From assembly GCA_002449635.1 (NCBI GenBank), contig DJXF01000126.1, forward strand, positions 1 through 5,050: a stretch of DNA of 5,050 nucleotides, written 5' to 3'. The stretch comes from Clostridiales bacterium UBA7011 (lineage in GTDB: Bacteria; Bacillota; Clostridia; Oscillospirales; Butyricicoccaceae). Position 1 is the first letter of the stretch, and each line of letters begins with the position of its first letter. The translations under genes and the position numbers were made by a program. Below the pieces are notes generated by a model. It ran no database searches. It was not told the DNA's origin and saw only the letters and a program-made list of their open reading frames with translations. Shown here one piece after another: positions 1 through 5,050 of the stretch.

Positions 1-137
1 GCGGTTTTCTCATTGTGAAACGGGCACAGCCCGAAATAATTGTTTCCGCTCTTTTTGAGCGACACATAGCGGGAAACAATGTCGACGATATCGCACCGCG
101 CGGTCAGCTCATCGAGAAATCGTTCGTCTATTGCCAC
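1..137 (-). CDS. dnaG: DNA primase DnaG, N-terminal fragment (runs off left edge)
   Basis: DnaG makes the short RNA primers for lagging-strand synthesis, working with the replicative helicase at the fork. Only the first 45 codons are visible. They begin V-A-I-D-E-R-F and contain the pattern D-I-V-D-I-V-S-R-Y-V-S-L-K-K-S-G-N-N-Y-F-G-L-C-P-F-H in pieces typical of the primase N-terminus. Cys38 and His41 are the first two ligands of the CHC2 zinc finger; the later two cysteines lie beyond the window. The start is GTG, preceded by an AGGGGAG ribosome binding site at 142-148; no ATG fits. It lies 24 nt after the dgt stop, so the two are almost certainly co-transcribed, matching the dgt-dnaG-rpoD order common in Clostridia. 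The identity is firm despite the short fragment; rpoD downstream is only expected. Confidence 0.95.
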   Translation of the reverse strand, partial: MAIDERFLDELTARCDIVDIVSRYVSLKKSGNNYFGLCPFHNEKT

Positions 138-161
138 AGTGCTCCCCTTCCTGCGCCGGAA

Positions 162-1163
162 TTATAATATGTTCCAGCTCCTCGGAATAAACAATTCCGT
201 GTATTTTGTCACGGCGAACCGGTCTGTCATCCCTGCGATATAATCGCAGACGACGCGGCGGTCGCCGTCGGTCTCCCTGTGCTTCCGGTAATATTCCGGA
301 AGCTCGTCCAAATGCCGGAGAAAGAAATCGTACAGCGCGCGCAGCAGACCGTCCACCTTGTGGGCCTCCTCCTGCGACTGCCCGTCGTATACAGCGCGGA
401 ACAGAAATTTCCTCAGCTCCATCATCGCCCCATACGCCTCGGGATACATGCCGATTTCGTGTTCGGTTTCCCCATAGCAGACCATATCCGCCACCATGGC
501 ATCGATGCGGTCGCCATGCGTCCTGCCCAGCACACGCACCGCGTCGCGCGGCAAATCCTCCGGAACAATCAGTCCCGCCCGCACCGCATCGTCGATATCG
601 TGATTGACATACGCAATGCGGTCGGCAAAATGGACAATGCGTCCCTCCGGCGTATCCGCCGGCTGCCTGCCGGTATGGCGCACAATGCCGTTGCGCACCT
701 CGTGTGTCAGATTCAGGCCCTCGCCGTCGCGCTCGAGGCAGTCGGCCACGCGCAGACTCTGCTCGTTGTGCCGAAAGCCGCCGATGTCGCGGCACAGCTC
801 GTGAAGCACCCGTTCCCCGACATGTCCGAACGGCGTGTGTCCCAGATCATGTCCGAGCGCAATCGCCTCCGTCAGATCCTCATTGAGCCGCAGACTGCGC
901 GCAATCGTCCGCGCGATCTGCGCCACCTCCAGCGTGTGTGTCAGCCGGTCGCGGTAGTGATCCCCCTCCGGCGAAATAAACACCTGTGTCTTGTGGCTCA
1001 GACGGCGAAATGCCTTGCAGTGTACAATGCGGTCGCGGTCGCGCTGAAAGCAGGTCCGGCGCGGGCACGGGGAAATCGGCTTTTGCCGCCCGCGGCTGTC
1101 CGCCGCAAGCGTTGCCCAATCAGCCAGCGTCCGGCGCTCCAGCTGTTCCTGATCCTCCCGCAT
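162..1163 (-). CDS. dgt: Deoxyguanosinetriphosphate triphosphohydrolase (dGTPase, HD superfamily)
   Basis: Predicted cytoplasmic enzyme that hydrolyses dGTP (in some relatives other dNTPs) to the deoxynucleoside and triphosphate, trimming the dNTP pool. At 333 aa it is a normal length for the short Gram-positive form. Residue numbers here count from the in-frame GTG three codons upstream. The HD metal site is complete: His79 in R-L-T-H-T-L-E-V, His108-Asp109 in G-H-D-L-G-H-T-P-F-G-H, and Asp184 in F-A-D-R-I-A-Y. The early R-D-R-D-R-I-V-H-C-K-A-F-R-R-L-S-H-K-T-Q segment is also typical of dGTPases. I prefer the ATG at 1163 because a GGGAGG site (1172-1177) sits 8 nt ahead, whereas the GTG at 1172 overlaps that site. 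The gene is 24 nt upstream of dnaG. The substrate cannot be fixed from sequence alone, as some homologues prefer other dNTPs. Confidence 0.93.
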   Translation of the reverse strand: MREDQEQLERRTLADWATLAADSRGRQKPISPCPRRTCFQRDRDRIVHCKAFRRLSHKTQVFISPEGDHYRDRLTHTLEVAQIARTIARSLRLNEDLTEAIALGHDLGHTPFGHVGERVLHELCRDIGGFRHNEQSLRVADCLERDGEGLNLTHEVRNGIVRHTGRQPADTPEGRIVHFADRIAYVNHDIDDAVRAGLIVPEDLPRDAVRVLGRTHGDRIDAMVADMVCYGETEHEIGMYPEAYGAMMELRKFLFRAVYDGQSQEEAHKVDGLLRALYDFFLRHLDELPEYYRKHRETDGDRRVVCDYIAGMTDRFAVTKYTELFIPRSWNIL

Positions 1164-1171
1164 CCGCAGCA

Positions 1172-1177
1172 CCTCCC
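1172..1177 (-). promoter_or_regulatory. Ribosome binding site of dgt (decides the start)
   Basis: GGGAGG on the minus strand, 8 nt before the ATG at 1163. It overlaps the alternative in-frame GTG at 1172, which therefore has no usable spacing and is unlikely to be the start. Confidence 0.8.
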
Positions 1178-1285
1178 ATCTGTCGTGCGAAACAGTCTAT
1201 ACATAAATAAATACCGTGTCTGTGCCCCGAACTCCTCTTTTTTTGCGAAATTTTTCTCAGAAAAAATTTTTTCCTCGCGTTTTCG
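1178..1285 (-). promoter_or_regulatory. AT-rich intergenic region between yigZ and dgt; probable dgt promoter region
   Basis: This is the only clear AT-rich break between yigZ and dgt in a GC-rich setting. On the minus strand the part nearest dgt reads TATTTATTTATGTATAG (about 1197-1213), offering several -10-like hexamers such as TATAGA. No good TTGACA-like -35 is found at 16-18 nt, so I cannot place a promoter exactly. Further upstream is an A/T-only inverted repeat (listed separately) and an A-run at about 1238-1244. The most economical reading is a promoter for dgt-dnaG. A regulated site or simple read-through from yigZ are alternatives. Confidence 0.4.
1248..1273. repeat. A/T inverted repeat downstream of yigZ
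   Basis: AAATTTTT (1248-1255) and AAAAATTT (1262-1269) are exact inverted arms around a 6-nt loop. Overlapping them, 1260-1273 is a perfect 14-bp palindrome made of GAAAAAA and TTTTTTC. The stem is A/T only. On the minus strand, the direction of the genes, it is not followed by a T-run but by CGCAAAAAAA, so it does not look like a standard terminator for yigZ. On the plus strand it is followed by T residues, but no plus-strand gene ends here. It may be a bent or melting element at a promoter, or a weak bidirectional terminator. Confidence 0.5.
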
Positions 1286-1918
1286 TCACCGGACACGCCG
1301 GCCCATAAACCGGCTCTCCAGGCACAGAACCTCTGCCGCCGCGCTTGTCGCGTCGCACAGCGCCGCAGTCAGCGCCTGCTCCCCGCCCTCGGGAATGGTG
1401 ACCGTCAGCGTCACATCCGCGGCGTATTCGGTATCCTCCACCACACAGTCGTGCGCGGGCAGCAGATTCTGCACCGCGCCGAGCAGCGAGTACGGACAGG
1501 TGATGAGCAGCACAGAATACCGGCTCATGCGGCAGATCCCCGCAGCCTCAAGCGCAAGCTGCGTGCTTTTGGTATACGCGCGCACCAGTCCGCCGGTCCC
1601 GAGCAGCACGCCGCCGAAATAGCGCGTGACAACACAGCAGATGTTGGTCAGCTCTGCGCGCCGCAGGACGTCGAGAATCGGCATGCCGGCAGTTCCCTGC
1701 GGCTCGCCGTCATCCGAATAACGCATGTAGTTGCCCTCGCGGATGATATACGCGTAGCAGTGATGGCGGGCATCGCGGTACTTTGCCTTGACCGCGTTGA
1801 TGTGCTCCACCGCCTGCTCCGGTGTGTCGGCCGGAAAAATTTCCCCGATAAATTTCGAGCGCCGGTCCTCATACCGTCCCTCGCCGTACGCCGCGGGGAT
1901 GAGATAGCTCTCACGCAT
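1286..1918 (-). CDS. yigZ: YigZ/IMPACT-family protein (UPF0029 N-domain plus DUF1949)
   Basis: Conserved soluble protein of 210 aa, the usual size for bacterial YigZ (YvyE in Bacillus). The N-terminal UPF0029/IMPACT domain covers about residues 15-125. It carries the family signature A-R-H-H-C-Y-A-Y (50-57), Y-S-D-D-G-E-P-Q-G-T-A-G-M-P (67-80) and T-R-Y-F-G-G-V-L-L-G-T-G-G-L (98-111). A DUF1949-like ferredoxin-fold domain follows (about 133-197). Eukaryotic IMPACT regulates the GCN2 kinase through GCN1; the bacterial role is not settled, and links to translation or RNA binding are suggestions only. The ATG at 1918 has a GAGGTG site 7 nt ahead (1926-1931). It overlaps the last 8 nt of hflX, indicating translational coupling. 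A reading frame extends upstream to 2038, but it lies inside hflX and lacks family similarity. Confidence 0.92.
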   Translation of the reverse strand: MRESYLIPAAYGEGRYEDRRSKFIGEIFPADTPEQAVEHINAVKAKYRDARHHCYAYIIREGNYMRYSDDGEPQGTAGMPILDVLRRAELTNICCVVTRYFGGVLLGTGGLVRAYTKSTQLALEAAGICRMSRYSVLLITCPYSLLGAVQNLLPAHDCVVEDTEYAADVTLTVTIPEGGEQALTAALCDATSAAAEVLCLESRFMGRRVR

Positions 1919-3185
1919 CTGCGGACACCTCGTAGTCCCGCAGCTGTCCGTACAGCTTGTCGTCACATTCGATTTCCAGCAGCGTACCGCTGTCGGTGTA
2001 GTCGGTCGCAAACACCGCCGCTTCCTTGTGAATGACATCGAGCAGATAACCGTCCGCGTACGGGATGCAGATGCGCACGCGATGCCGTCCGCGCCCGAGC
2101 GCCCTCTCCATCGCGCGCATGAGTTCGTCCATGCCGCGCCCGTATTTTGCAGAAATCGCTATGATATCCTGTCCGGACGGCAGCAAATCGGGGTTTTCAC
2201 ACCGATCCGCCTTGTTGCACACGAGAATCTGGGGAATCTGCTGTGCGCCCAGCTGTGCAATGACCTTTTCGACCGTCTCCGCCTGCTCGCGCCAGTCCTC
2301 GCGCGAGACATCCACCACGTGCAGCAGCAGGTCCGCATACGCCAGCTCCTCCAGCGTCGCCTTGAACGCCGAGACGAGATGGTGCGGCAGCTTGCGGATA
2401 AATCCGACGGTGTCCGACAGCAGAATTTCCTGTGTCTCGGAAATGCGCAGCTTGCGTGTCGTCGGGTCGAGCGTGTCGAACAGGCGGTCATTTGCCTCAA
2501 TGCCCGCGTCTGTCAGCGTGTTGAGCAGTGTGGACTTGCCCGCATTGGTATAGCCGACAATGGCGACGAGCGGCAGTTCCGCCTTTTTGCGCTGCCGGCG
2601 CTGTACCGCACGCACACGGCGCACGTCCTCCAGATCGCGGCGCAGCCGGTCAATGCGCCGGCGGATGTGACGGCGGTCGCTTTCCAGCTTGCTCTCGCCC
2701 GGTCCGCGCGTGCCGATGCCGCCGCCGAGGCGGGACATGCTCTTGCCCAGGCCGGACAGGCGCGGCAGAATATACTGATACTGCGCCAGCTCAACCTGCA
2801 GCTTGCCCTCGCCCGTGCGTGCGCGCTGTGCAAAGATATCCAGAATGAGCGCACTGCGGTCGAGCACCGTCCGCCCGGTTGCCTCCTCCAGCACGCGCAT
2901 CTGGGACGGTGACAGCTCGTTGTCAAAGATAATCAGCGTGGCATCGTTGTCGCGCGCCAGCTCGGTCAGCTCCTGCGTCTTTCCCTCGCCGATAAATGTC
3001 CGCGCATCCGGCGCACTGCGCGATTGCAGCAGCTTGGCAACGCATTCGCCGCCCGCTGTCTCCAACAGCGCCTCCAGCTCGTCCAGCGTCTCCCAGCTGG
3101 CATCCTCTTCCGCTGTAAAAACAGAGGCGTGCAGTCCGACAAGCACCGCACGTTCCGGTTCCATCTCTTCCATCCATTCTTCCAC
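1911..3185 (-). CDS. hflX: Ribosome-associated GTPase HflX
   Basis: HflX is a GTPase that binds the 50S subunit and, in well-studied species, splits stalled ribosomes after stress. This 424-aa protein has a normal length and all expected parts. The N-terminal HflX domain includes G-E-G-K (66-69) and the conserved R-T-V-L-D-R-S-A-L-I-L-D-I-F-A-Q-R-A stretch (about 105-122). The glycine-rich G-G-I-G-T-R-G-P-G-E-S-K-L-E lies at 155-168, and a basic coiled-coil-like linker follows. The G domain shows G1 G-Y-T-N-A-G-K-S (211-218), G2 D-P-T-T (240-243), G3 D-T-V-G-F (258-262), G4 N-K-A-D (324-327) and G5 S-A-K (345-347). I choose GTG at 3185 because GGAGGGAGG (3194-3202) ends 8 nt before it. The ATG at 3173 is too far from that site, and the upstream ATG at 3254 lies inside the preceding gene. 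It is 19 nt after the DUF1275 gene and overlaps yigZ by 8 nt. Confidence 0.96.
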   Translation of the reverse strand: MEEWMEEMEPERAVLVGLHASVFTAEEDASWETLDELEALLETAGGECVAKLLQSRSAPDARTFIGEGKTQELTELARDNDATLIIFDNELSPSQMRVLEEATGRTVLDRSALILDIFAQRARTGEGKLQVELAQYQYILPRLSGLGKSMSRLGGGIGTRGPGESKLESDRRHIRRRIDRLRRDLEDVRRVRAVQRRQRKKAELPLVAIVGYTNAGKSTLLNTLTDAGIEANDRLFDTLDPTTRKLRISETQEILLSDTVGFIRKLPHHLVSAFKATLEELAYADLLLHVVDVSREDWREQAETVEKVIAQLGAQQIPQILVCNKADRCENPDLLPSGQDIIAISAKYGRGMDELMRAMERALGRGRHRVRICIPYADGYLLDVIHKEAAVFATDYTDSGTLLEIECDDKLYGQLRDYEVSADA

Positions 3186-3193
3186 AGTCTGTC

Positions 3194-3202
3194 CCTCCCT
3201 CC
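3194..3202 (-). promoter_or_regulatory. Ribosome binding site of hflX (supports a GTG start)
   Basis: GGAGGGAGG on the minus strand lies in the 19-nt gap after the DUF1275 stop codon and 8 nt before the GTG at 3185. The next in-frame ATG (3173) would be about 20 nt away. Confidence 0.8.
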
Positions 3203-3204
3203 GG

Positions 3205-3885
3205 TCAGTGATGTTCAAAGATATCTTCTTCGATAAACATGGCAAAAAACGCAATGCCGAGCAGCGCGCAGACGGCGAGCACCGCCCGCTCCGCCAGCTG
3301 CTTTGTCACAAGCACACCCGCCATTGCGCCGAATACAAACAACAGGTCGACAAGAAAATAGTGCAGTCCGCGGCGGAGCAGCTCCGGATCGCGTTTCTGA
3401 TGATAATTCCACAGCAGCTCGGTGCCCGAGCGCAGATTTCCGGTGCACATGGTCGTGGCGCACGTCACGCCGCGAATTTTCCGAAATCCTTCTACCTGCA
3501 TCGCACAGGTAAAGGATACCATGATATTCGCCAGCATATTCAGCTTTTGCGGCAGAAATGCGACGCAAAGCAGCAAACCGATTTCCAGCACAGCCACAAC
3601 CTGCCGCCAGTGCAGCCGGCTTCCGCCCGACGGTGTCCGGCGGCGGACACACAGCACAAGCAGAACGCCTGCGGAAAATGACACAATCGGAATGAGATAG
3701 CACAGCGCGCGCATCCATTCCCCGCCGATCAGATGAATGCCGAGCAGGACGATATTGCCGGTCTGTGCGTTGGCGAACACCTCGCCCCGAATCAAATAAG
3801 TATACGCATCCAGAAAGCCGCCTGCCAGCGCCAGAAGCGTGCCGACCAGCAGCGATTCGGACATCTGTCCGCGTTTGGTTGTCAC
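3205..3885 (-). CDS. DUF1275 (YoaK-like) integral membrane protein, function unknown
   Basis: A 226-aa hydrophobic protein with the DUF1275/YoaK hallmarks. Near the N-terminus it has G-G-F-L-D-A-Y-T-Y-L followed by F-A-N-A-Q-T-G-N-I-V-L-L-G (Q-T-G-N at 41-44). A second C-T-G-N-L-R-S-G-T-E block lies at about 147-156. Hydrophobic segments are visible at roughly 12-31, 44-55, 60-80, 96-112, 115-131, 175-197 and 201-218, consistent with six or seven membrane helices. The paired T-G-N blocks suggest an internal two-fold repeat. No substrate is established for the family, so I assign none. The start is GTG at 3885, since GGAGGGAGGAG (3893-3903) lies 7 nt upstream. An ATG seven codons later (3864) is the alternative. 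A longer frame to 4047 crosses the rpmE terminator and is not credible. It is 19 nt upstream of hflX, so probably co-transcribed. Confidence 0.88.
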   Translation of the reverse strand: MTTKRGQMSESLLVGTLLALAGGFLDAYTYLIRGEVFANAQTGNIVLLGIHLIGGEWMRALCYLIPIVSFSAGVLLVLCVRRRTPSGGSRLHWRQVVAVLEIGLLLCVAFLPQKLNMLANIMVSFTCAMQVEGFRKIRGVTCATTMCTGNLRSGTELLWNYHQKRDPELLRRGLHYFLVDLLFVFGAMAGVLVTKQLAERAVLAVCALLGIAFFAMFIEEDIFEHH

Positions 3886-4033
3886 AAGCAGTCTCCTCCC
3901 TCCGAGACAGCGGCGCCGCGCCGCGCTTTCCGCATCCGCACGGGATTTTCCTCCCGTGAAAAAGAGGAGCCGCCGGATGAGCGACTCCCTGCTCTCAATG
4001 CCTTTCCTGCCCGCACAGCGCAAACAGGAAATC
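3886..4033 (-). other. Gene-free leader of the DUF1275-hflX-yigZ unit with predicted RNA structure
   Basis: No gene is supported here and I find no convincing -35/-10 pair, so transcription may come from read-through of the rpmE terminator or an unrecognised promoter. On the minus strand CATCCG (3974-3979) is complementary to CGGATG (3933-3938). Directly inside on the 3' side is a perfect hairpin CACGGGA / TCCCGTG (3939-3958, loop GGAAAA). The 15 nt left on the 5' side (3959-3973) are GCGGCTCCTCTTTTT. Their CTCCTC (3964-3969) is exactly complementary to GAGGAG of the ribosome binding site (3893-3898). A GC palindrome lies at 3910-3919. I recognise no known riboswitch class. Pairings are by eye only. 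Confidence 0.45.
3893..3903 (-). promoter_or_regulatory. Ribosome binding site of the DUF1275 gene, in the loop of a small hairpin
   Basis: GGAGGGAGGAG on the minus strand, 7 nt before the GTG at 3885. Most of it (3896-3903) forms the 8-nt loop of a possible 5-bp stem, GTCTC (3904-3908) with GAGAC (3891-3895). It strongly favours the GTG start over the ATG at 3864. Confidence 0.75.
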
Positions 4034-4060
4034 AAAAACCCGCCCAAACCGGACGGGTTT
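4034..4060 (-). terminator. Intrinsic terminator of rpmE
   Basis: On the minus strand AAACCCGTCC (4051-4060) pairs with GGGCGGGTTT (4036-4045) over 10 positions with one G-T wobble, with the 5-nt loop GGTTT. The 3' arm runs into TTTTT and then GATTT. It begins 7 nt after the rpmE stop. This is the clearest terminator in the window and separates rpmE from the downstream unit. Confidence 0.9.
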
Positions 4061-4067
4061 CATCAAA

Positions 4068-4271
4068 TCACTTGTCAAGATTGAATCTTCTCTTGAAGCG
4101 GTCAACACGTCCGCCGGTATCAACGAGCTTCTGCTTACCGGTAAAGAACGGGTGGCATTTGGAGCAAATTTCTACCGAGATATTCTCCTTGGTGGAAGCG
4201 GTCTCATATACAGCGCCACAAGCACAACGAATGGTGGTGGGCTTGTAATTCGGATGGATTCCTTCCTTCAT
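4068..4271 (-). CDS. rpmE: 50S ribosomal protein L31, zinc-binding (C+) form
   Basis: L31 bridges the 50S and 30S subunits near the central protuberance. The 67-aa protein starts M-K-E-G-I-H-P-N-Y and ends in the basic tail D-R-F-K-R-R-F-N-L-D-K, both typical. It keeps four cysteines as C16-A-C18 and C36-S-K-C39, which defines the zinc-containing C+ type rather than the zinc-free paralogue made under zinc limitation. The ATG at 4271 follows a GAGGTG site (4280-4285) by 8 nt. It has its own promoter (4316-4344) and terminator (4034-4060), so it appears to be monocistronic, though read-through into the DUF1275 gene is possible. Bacterial L31 genes can be feedback-controlled through leader RNA; the leader here, about 38 nt, is short and I see no clear structure in it. 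Confidence 0.98.
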   Translation of the reverse strand: MKEGIHPNYKPTTIRCACGAVYETASTKENISVEICSKCHPFFTGKQKLVDTGGRVDRFKRRFNLDK

Positions 4272-4315
4272 TTTCGATTCACCTCTTTCCGCATAAGCCT
4301 TACAGTCGTAAAGTT

Positions 4316-4344
4316 ATGATATCACAATGAAATATCAAATGCAA
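4316..4344 (-). promoter_or_regulatory. Sigma-A-type promoter of rpmE with extended -10
   Basis: On the minus strand the -35 is TTGCAT (4339-4344) and the -10 is TATCAT (4316-4321), separated by exactly 17 nt. TGA directly before the -10 gives an extended -10 motif. An A-run just upstream (about 4348-4355) could act as an UP element. The expected transcription start is near 4309, giving a leader of about 38 nt before the rpmE ATG. An inverted repeat TGATAT / ATATCA (4317-4337) spans the spacer and -10. Confidence 0.8.
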
Positions 4345-4374
4345 GAACTTTTTTTGTTTCGGGCACATTTTGTC

Positions 4375-4394
4375 GGACGGACGGTGTCCTGTCC
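4375..4394 (-). terminator. Hairpin just after addA; possible terminator without a T-run
   Basis: On the minus strand GGAC-A-GGAC (4386-4394) pairs with GTCCGTCC (4375-4382) around a 3-nt loop, giving an 8-bp GC-rich stem with one bulged A. It lies 5 nt past the addA stop codon. The sequence that follows is GACAAAATG, not T-rich, so intrinsic termination would be weak. It could instead protect the 3' end of the mRNA. Confidence 0.4.
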
Positions 4395-4399
4395 CGCCC

Positions 4400-5050
4400 T
4401 CACAGCCGGATGGTCTGCCCGTTATGCAGGAAAAACAGGGCGCAGGCCGTGACCGGACGGCCAAACACCTGTTCCGCGGCACGCCGATACGCGTCCAGCT
4501 GCGGCCGATAGCGTTCGGCACGCTCCGCCGCCCGGCTGCGCGGCACGCGGTCTGTTTTGAAATCGATCACCAGCAGCCCGCCGTCCGCCGTTTCTGCCAG
4601 ACAGTCGATGACGCCCTGCAGGAGCACGCGCTCCTCCGGAAACGCCGCCGCTTCGGGATAATAATCCGCTGCCGGCAGCAGTACGGAAAACTTAAATTCG
4701 CGGTGCACCGCCTTCGCCTGCCCGATGGTCCGGTATAAATCCGAGTCGAAAAACGCCGCGATGCTGTCCAGAGAGACGGCGTCCGCCTGCTCTCCGCTCA
4801 AAATATGCTTTTCGCGCAGCCGGTTCAGCTCCGCAAGCCGGCCTTCCCCGCTCGTACAGCGCGAAAAATCGCAGAACTGTAAAAACAGGTGGTGTGCCGT
4901 GCCGATTTCCGTCGGCGTCAGGCCGCGGGCCGCGCGGTCAAAATACGGACGGCGCAGCGCGGTTTCGCGGCGGGGCGGCTGCGTATCCTCCTGTGTCTCC
5001 TGCGCGCGGAACGAGTCTGCCACAGCGGTTGCCGTCAGCTTGGACGGCAG
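4400..5050 (-). CDS. addA: AddA (RexA-type) helicase-nuclease subunit, C-terminal nuclease domain (5' end off right edge)
   Basis: AddA, with AddB, resects double-strand DNA ends for RecA loading and recombination repair, the Gram-positive counterpart of RecBCD. The visible 216 residues are the C-terminal PD-(D/E)XK nuclease of AddA; the helicase part lies beyond the window. Numbering from the first visible codon, it begins L-P-S-K-L-T-A-T-A-V, matching the conserved entry to this domain. It then has G-T-A-H-H-L-F-L-Q (about 50-58) and the active-site blocks G-V-I-D-C (Asp149) and V-I-D-F-K-T-D (Asp163, Lys165). The final Y-R-P-Q-L-D-A-Y block includes Gln184. The frame stays open to the edge, so no start is seen; a GTG at 5023 is internal. 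The pattern fits AddA better than AddB, as no C-terminal iron-sulphur cysteine cluster is present. Confidence 0.92.
   Translation of the reverse strand: MPSKLTATAVADSFRAQETQEDTQPPRRETALRRPYFDRAARGLTPTEIGTAHHLFLQFCDFSRCTSGEGRLAELNRLREKHILSGEQADAVSLDSIAAFFDSDLYRTIGQAKAVHREFKFSVLLPAADYYPEAAAFPEERVLLQGVIDCLAETADGGLLVIDFKTDRVPRSRAAERAERYRPQLDAYRRAAEQVFGRPVTACALFFLHNGQTIRL

Noticed and set aside
279..1622. Long plus-strand open frame (447 codons) antisense to dgt and yigZ
   Set aside because: It covers two firmly identified minus-strand genes and the gap between them, has no recognisable motif, and its composition is that of a complement of GC-rich coding DNA. Stop codons are rare antisense to such genes.
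1919..2038. 40-codon N-terminal extension of YigZ
   Set aside because: It is entirely within hflX in another frame; the family's N-terminus matches M-R-E-S-Y at 1918, which has its own GAGGTG site.
2028..2912. Plus-strand open frame antisense to hflX
   Set aside because: It lies wholly inside hflX, shows no domain, and is rich in Arg, Ala, Gln and His as expected for a frame shadow.
2803..3681. Plus-strand open frame antisense to hflX and the DUF1275 gene
   Set aside because: It straddles two real genes and their ribosome binding site and carries no motif.
3939..3958. CACGGGA/TCCCGTG hairpin as an intrinsic terminator
   Set aside because: On the minus strand the T-run precedes the hairpin rather than following it, and on the plus strand it is followed by A residues.
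3886..4047. 54-codon N-terminal extension of the DUF1275 protein to an ATG at 4047
   Set aside because: The ATG lies inside the rpmE terminator hairpin, the extra residues are Arg/Ala-rich without family similarity, and a strong ribosome binding site serves the GTG at 3885.
4400..5050. AddB or a Cas4-like nuclease as the identity of the right-edge gene
   Set aside because: The nuclease motifs alone could fit, but no C-terminal cysteine cluster is present and the P-S-K-L-T entry plus G-T-A-H-H and Q-G-V-I-D blocks match AddA.
1..5050. CRISPR array, insertion sequence, prophage, toxin-antitoxin or defence genes
   Set aside because: No regularly spaced direct repeats, transposase or integrase motifs, terminal repeats or small paired genes are seen; all genes are conserved chromosomal families.

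Overview
The window is a GC-rich bacterial chromosome segment in which every supportable gene lies on the minus strand, so transcription runs from high to low coordinates. The gene set is that of a Gram-positive Firmicute. It includes an AddA-type nuclease-helicase C-terminus, a four-cysteine L31, an HflX-YigZ pair, and dgt directly ahead of dnaG (rpoD usually follows, off the left edge). GC-rich coding sequence, AT-rich intergenic patches and strong GGAGG ribosome binding sites suggest a high-GC member of the Clostridia, perhaps Oscillospirales/Ruminococcaceae. That placement is inference, because no rRNA or other decisive marker is present.

In order of transcription: (1) 5050-4400, the C-terminal nuclease domain of addA, cut by the right edge. 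(2) 4399-4272, an intergenic region with a hairpin just after addA and a strong sigma-A-type promoter for rpmE. (3) 4271-4068, rpmE (ribosomal protein L31), followed at once by a clear intrinsic terminator (4060-4034). (4) 4033-3886, a gene-free leader with several complementary segments, the most unusual non-coding stretch here. (5) 3885-3205, a DUF1275/YoaK-family membrane protein. (6) 3185-1911, hflX. (7) 1918-1286, a yigZ/IMPACT-family gene overlapping the end of hflX. (8) 1285-1164, a short AT-rich gap that probably carries the dgt promoter. (9) 1163-162, dgt, a dGTP triphosphohydrolase. (10) 137-1, the first 45 codons of dnaG (primase), cut by the left edge.

The genes fall into three likely transcription units: the end of addA; rpmE with its own promoter and terminator; and DUF1275-hflX-yigZ, with dgt-dnaG either continuing it or starting afresh in the AT-rich gap. 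The themes are core housekeeping: DNA repair (AddA), ribosome composition and rescue (L31, HflX), dNTP pool control and replication priming (Dgt, DnaG). YigZ and the DUF1275 protein are conserved but of unknown function. Three starts (dnaG, hflX, DUF1275) are best read as GTG, chosen from Shine-Dalgarno position. No mobile element, CRISPR array, tRNA, rRNA or phage gene was found. I see no convincing new multi-gene system; the main candidates for novelty are the structured leader before the DUF1275 gene and the inverted repeat in the rpmE promoter.
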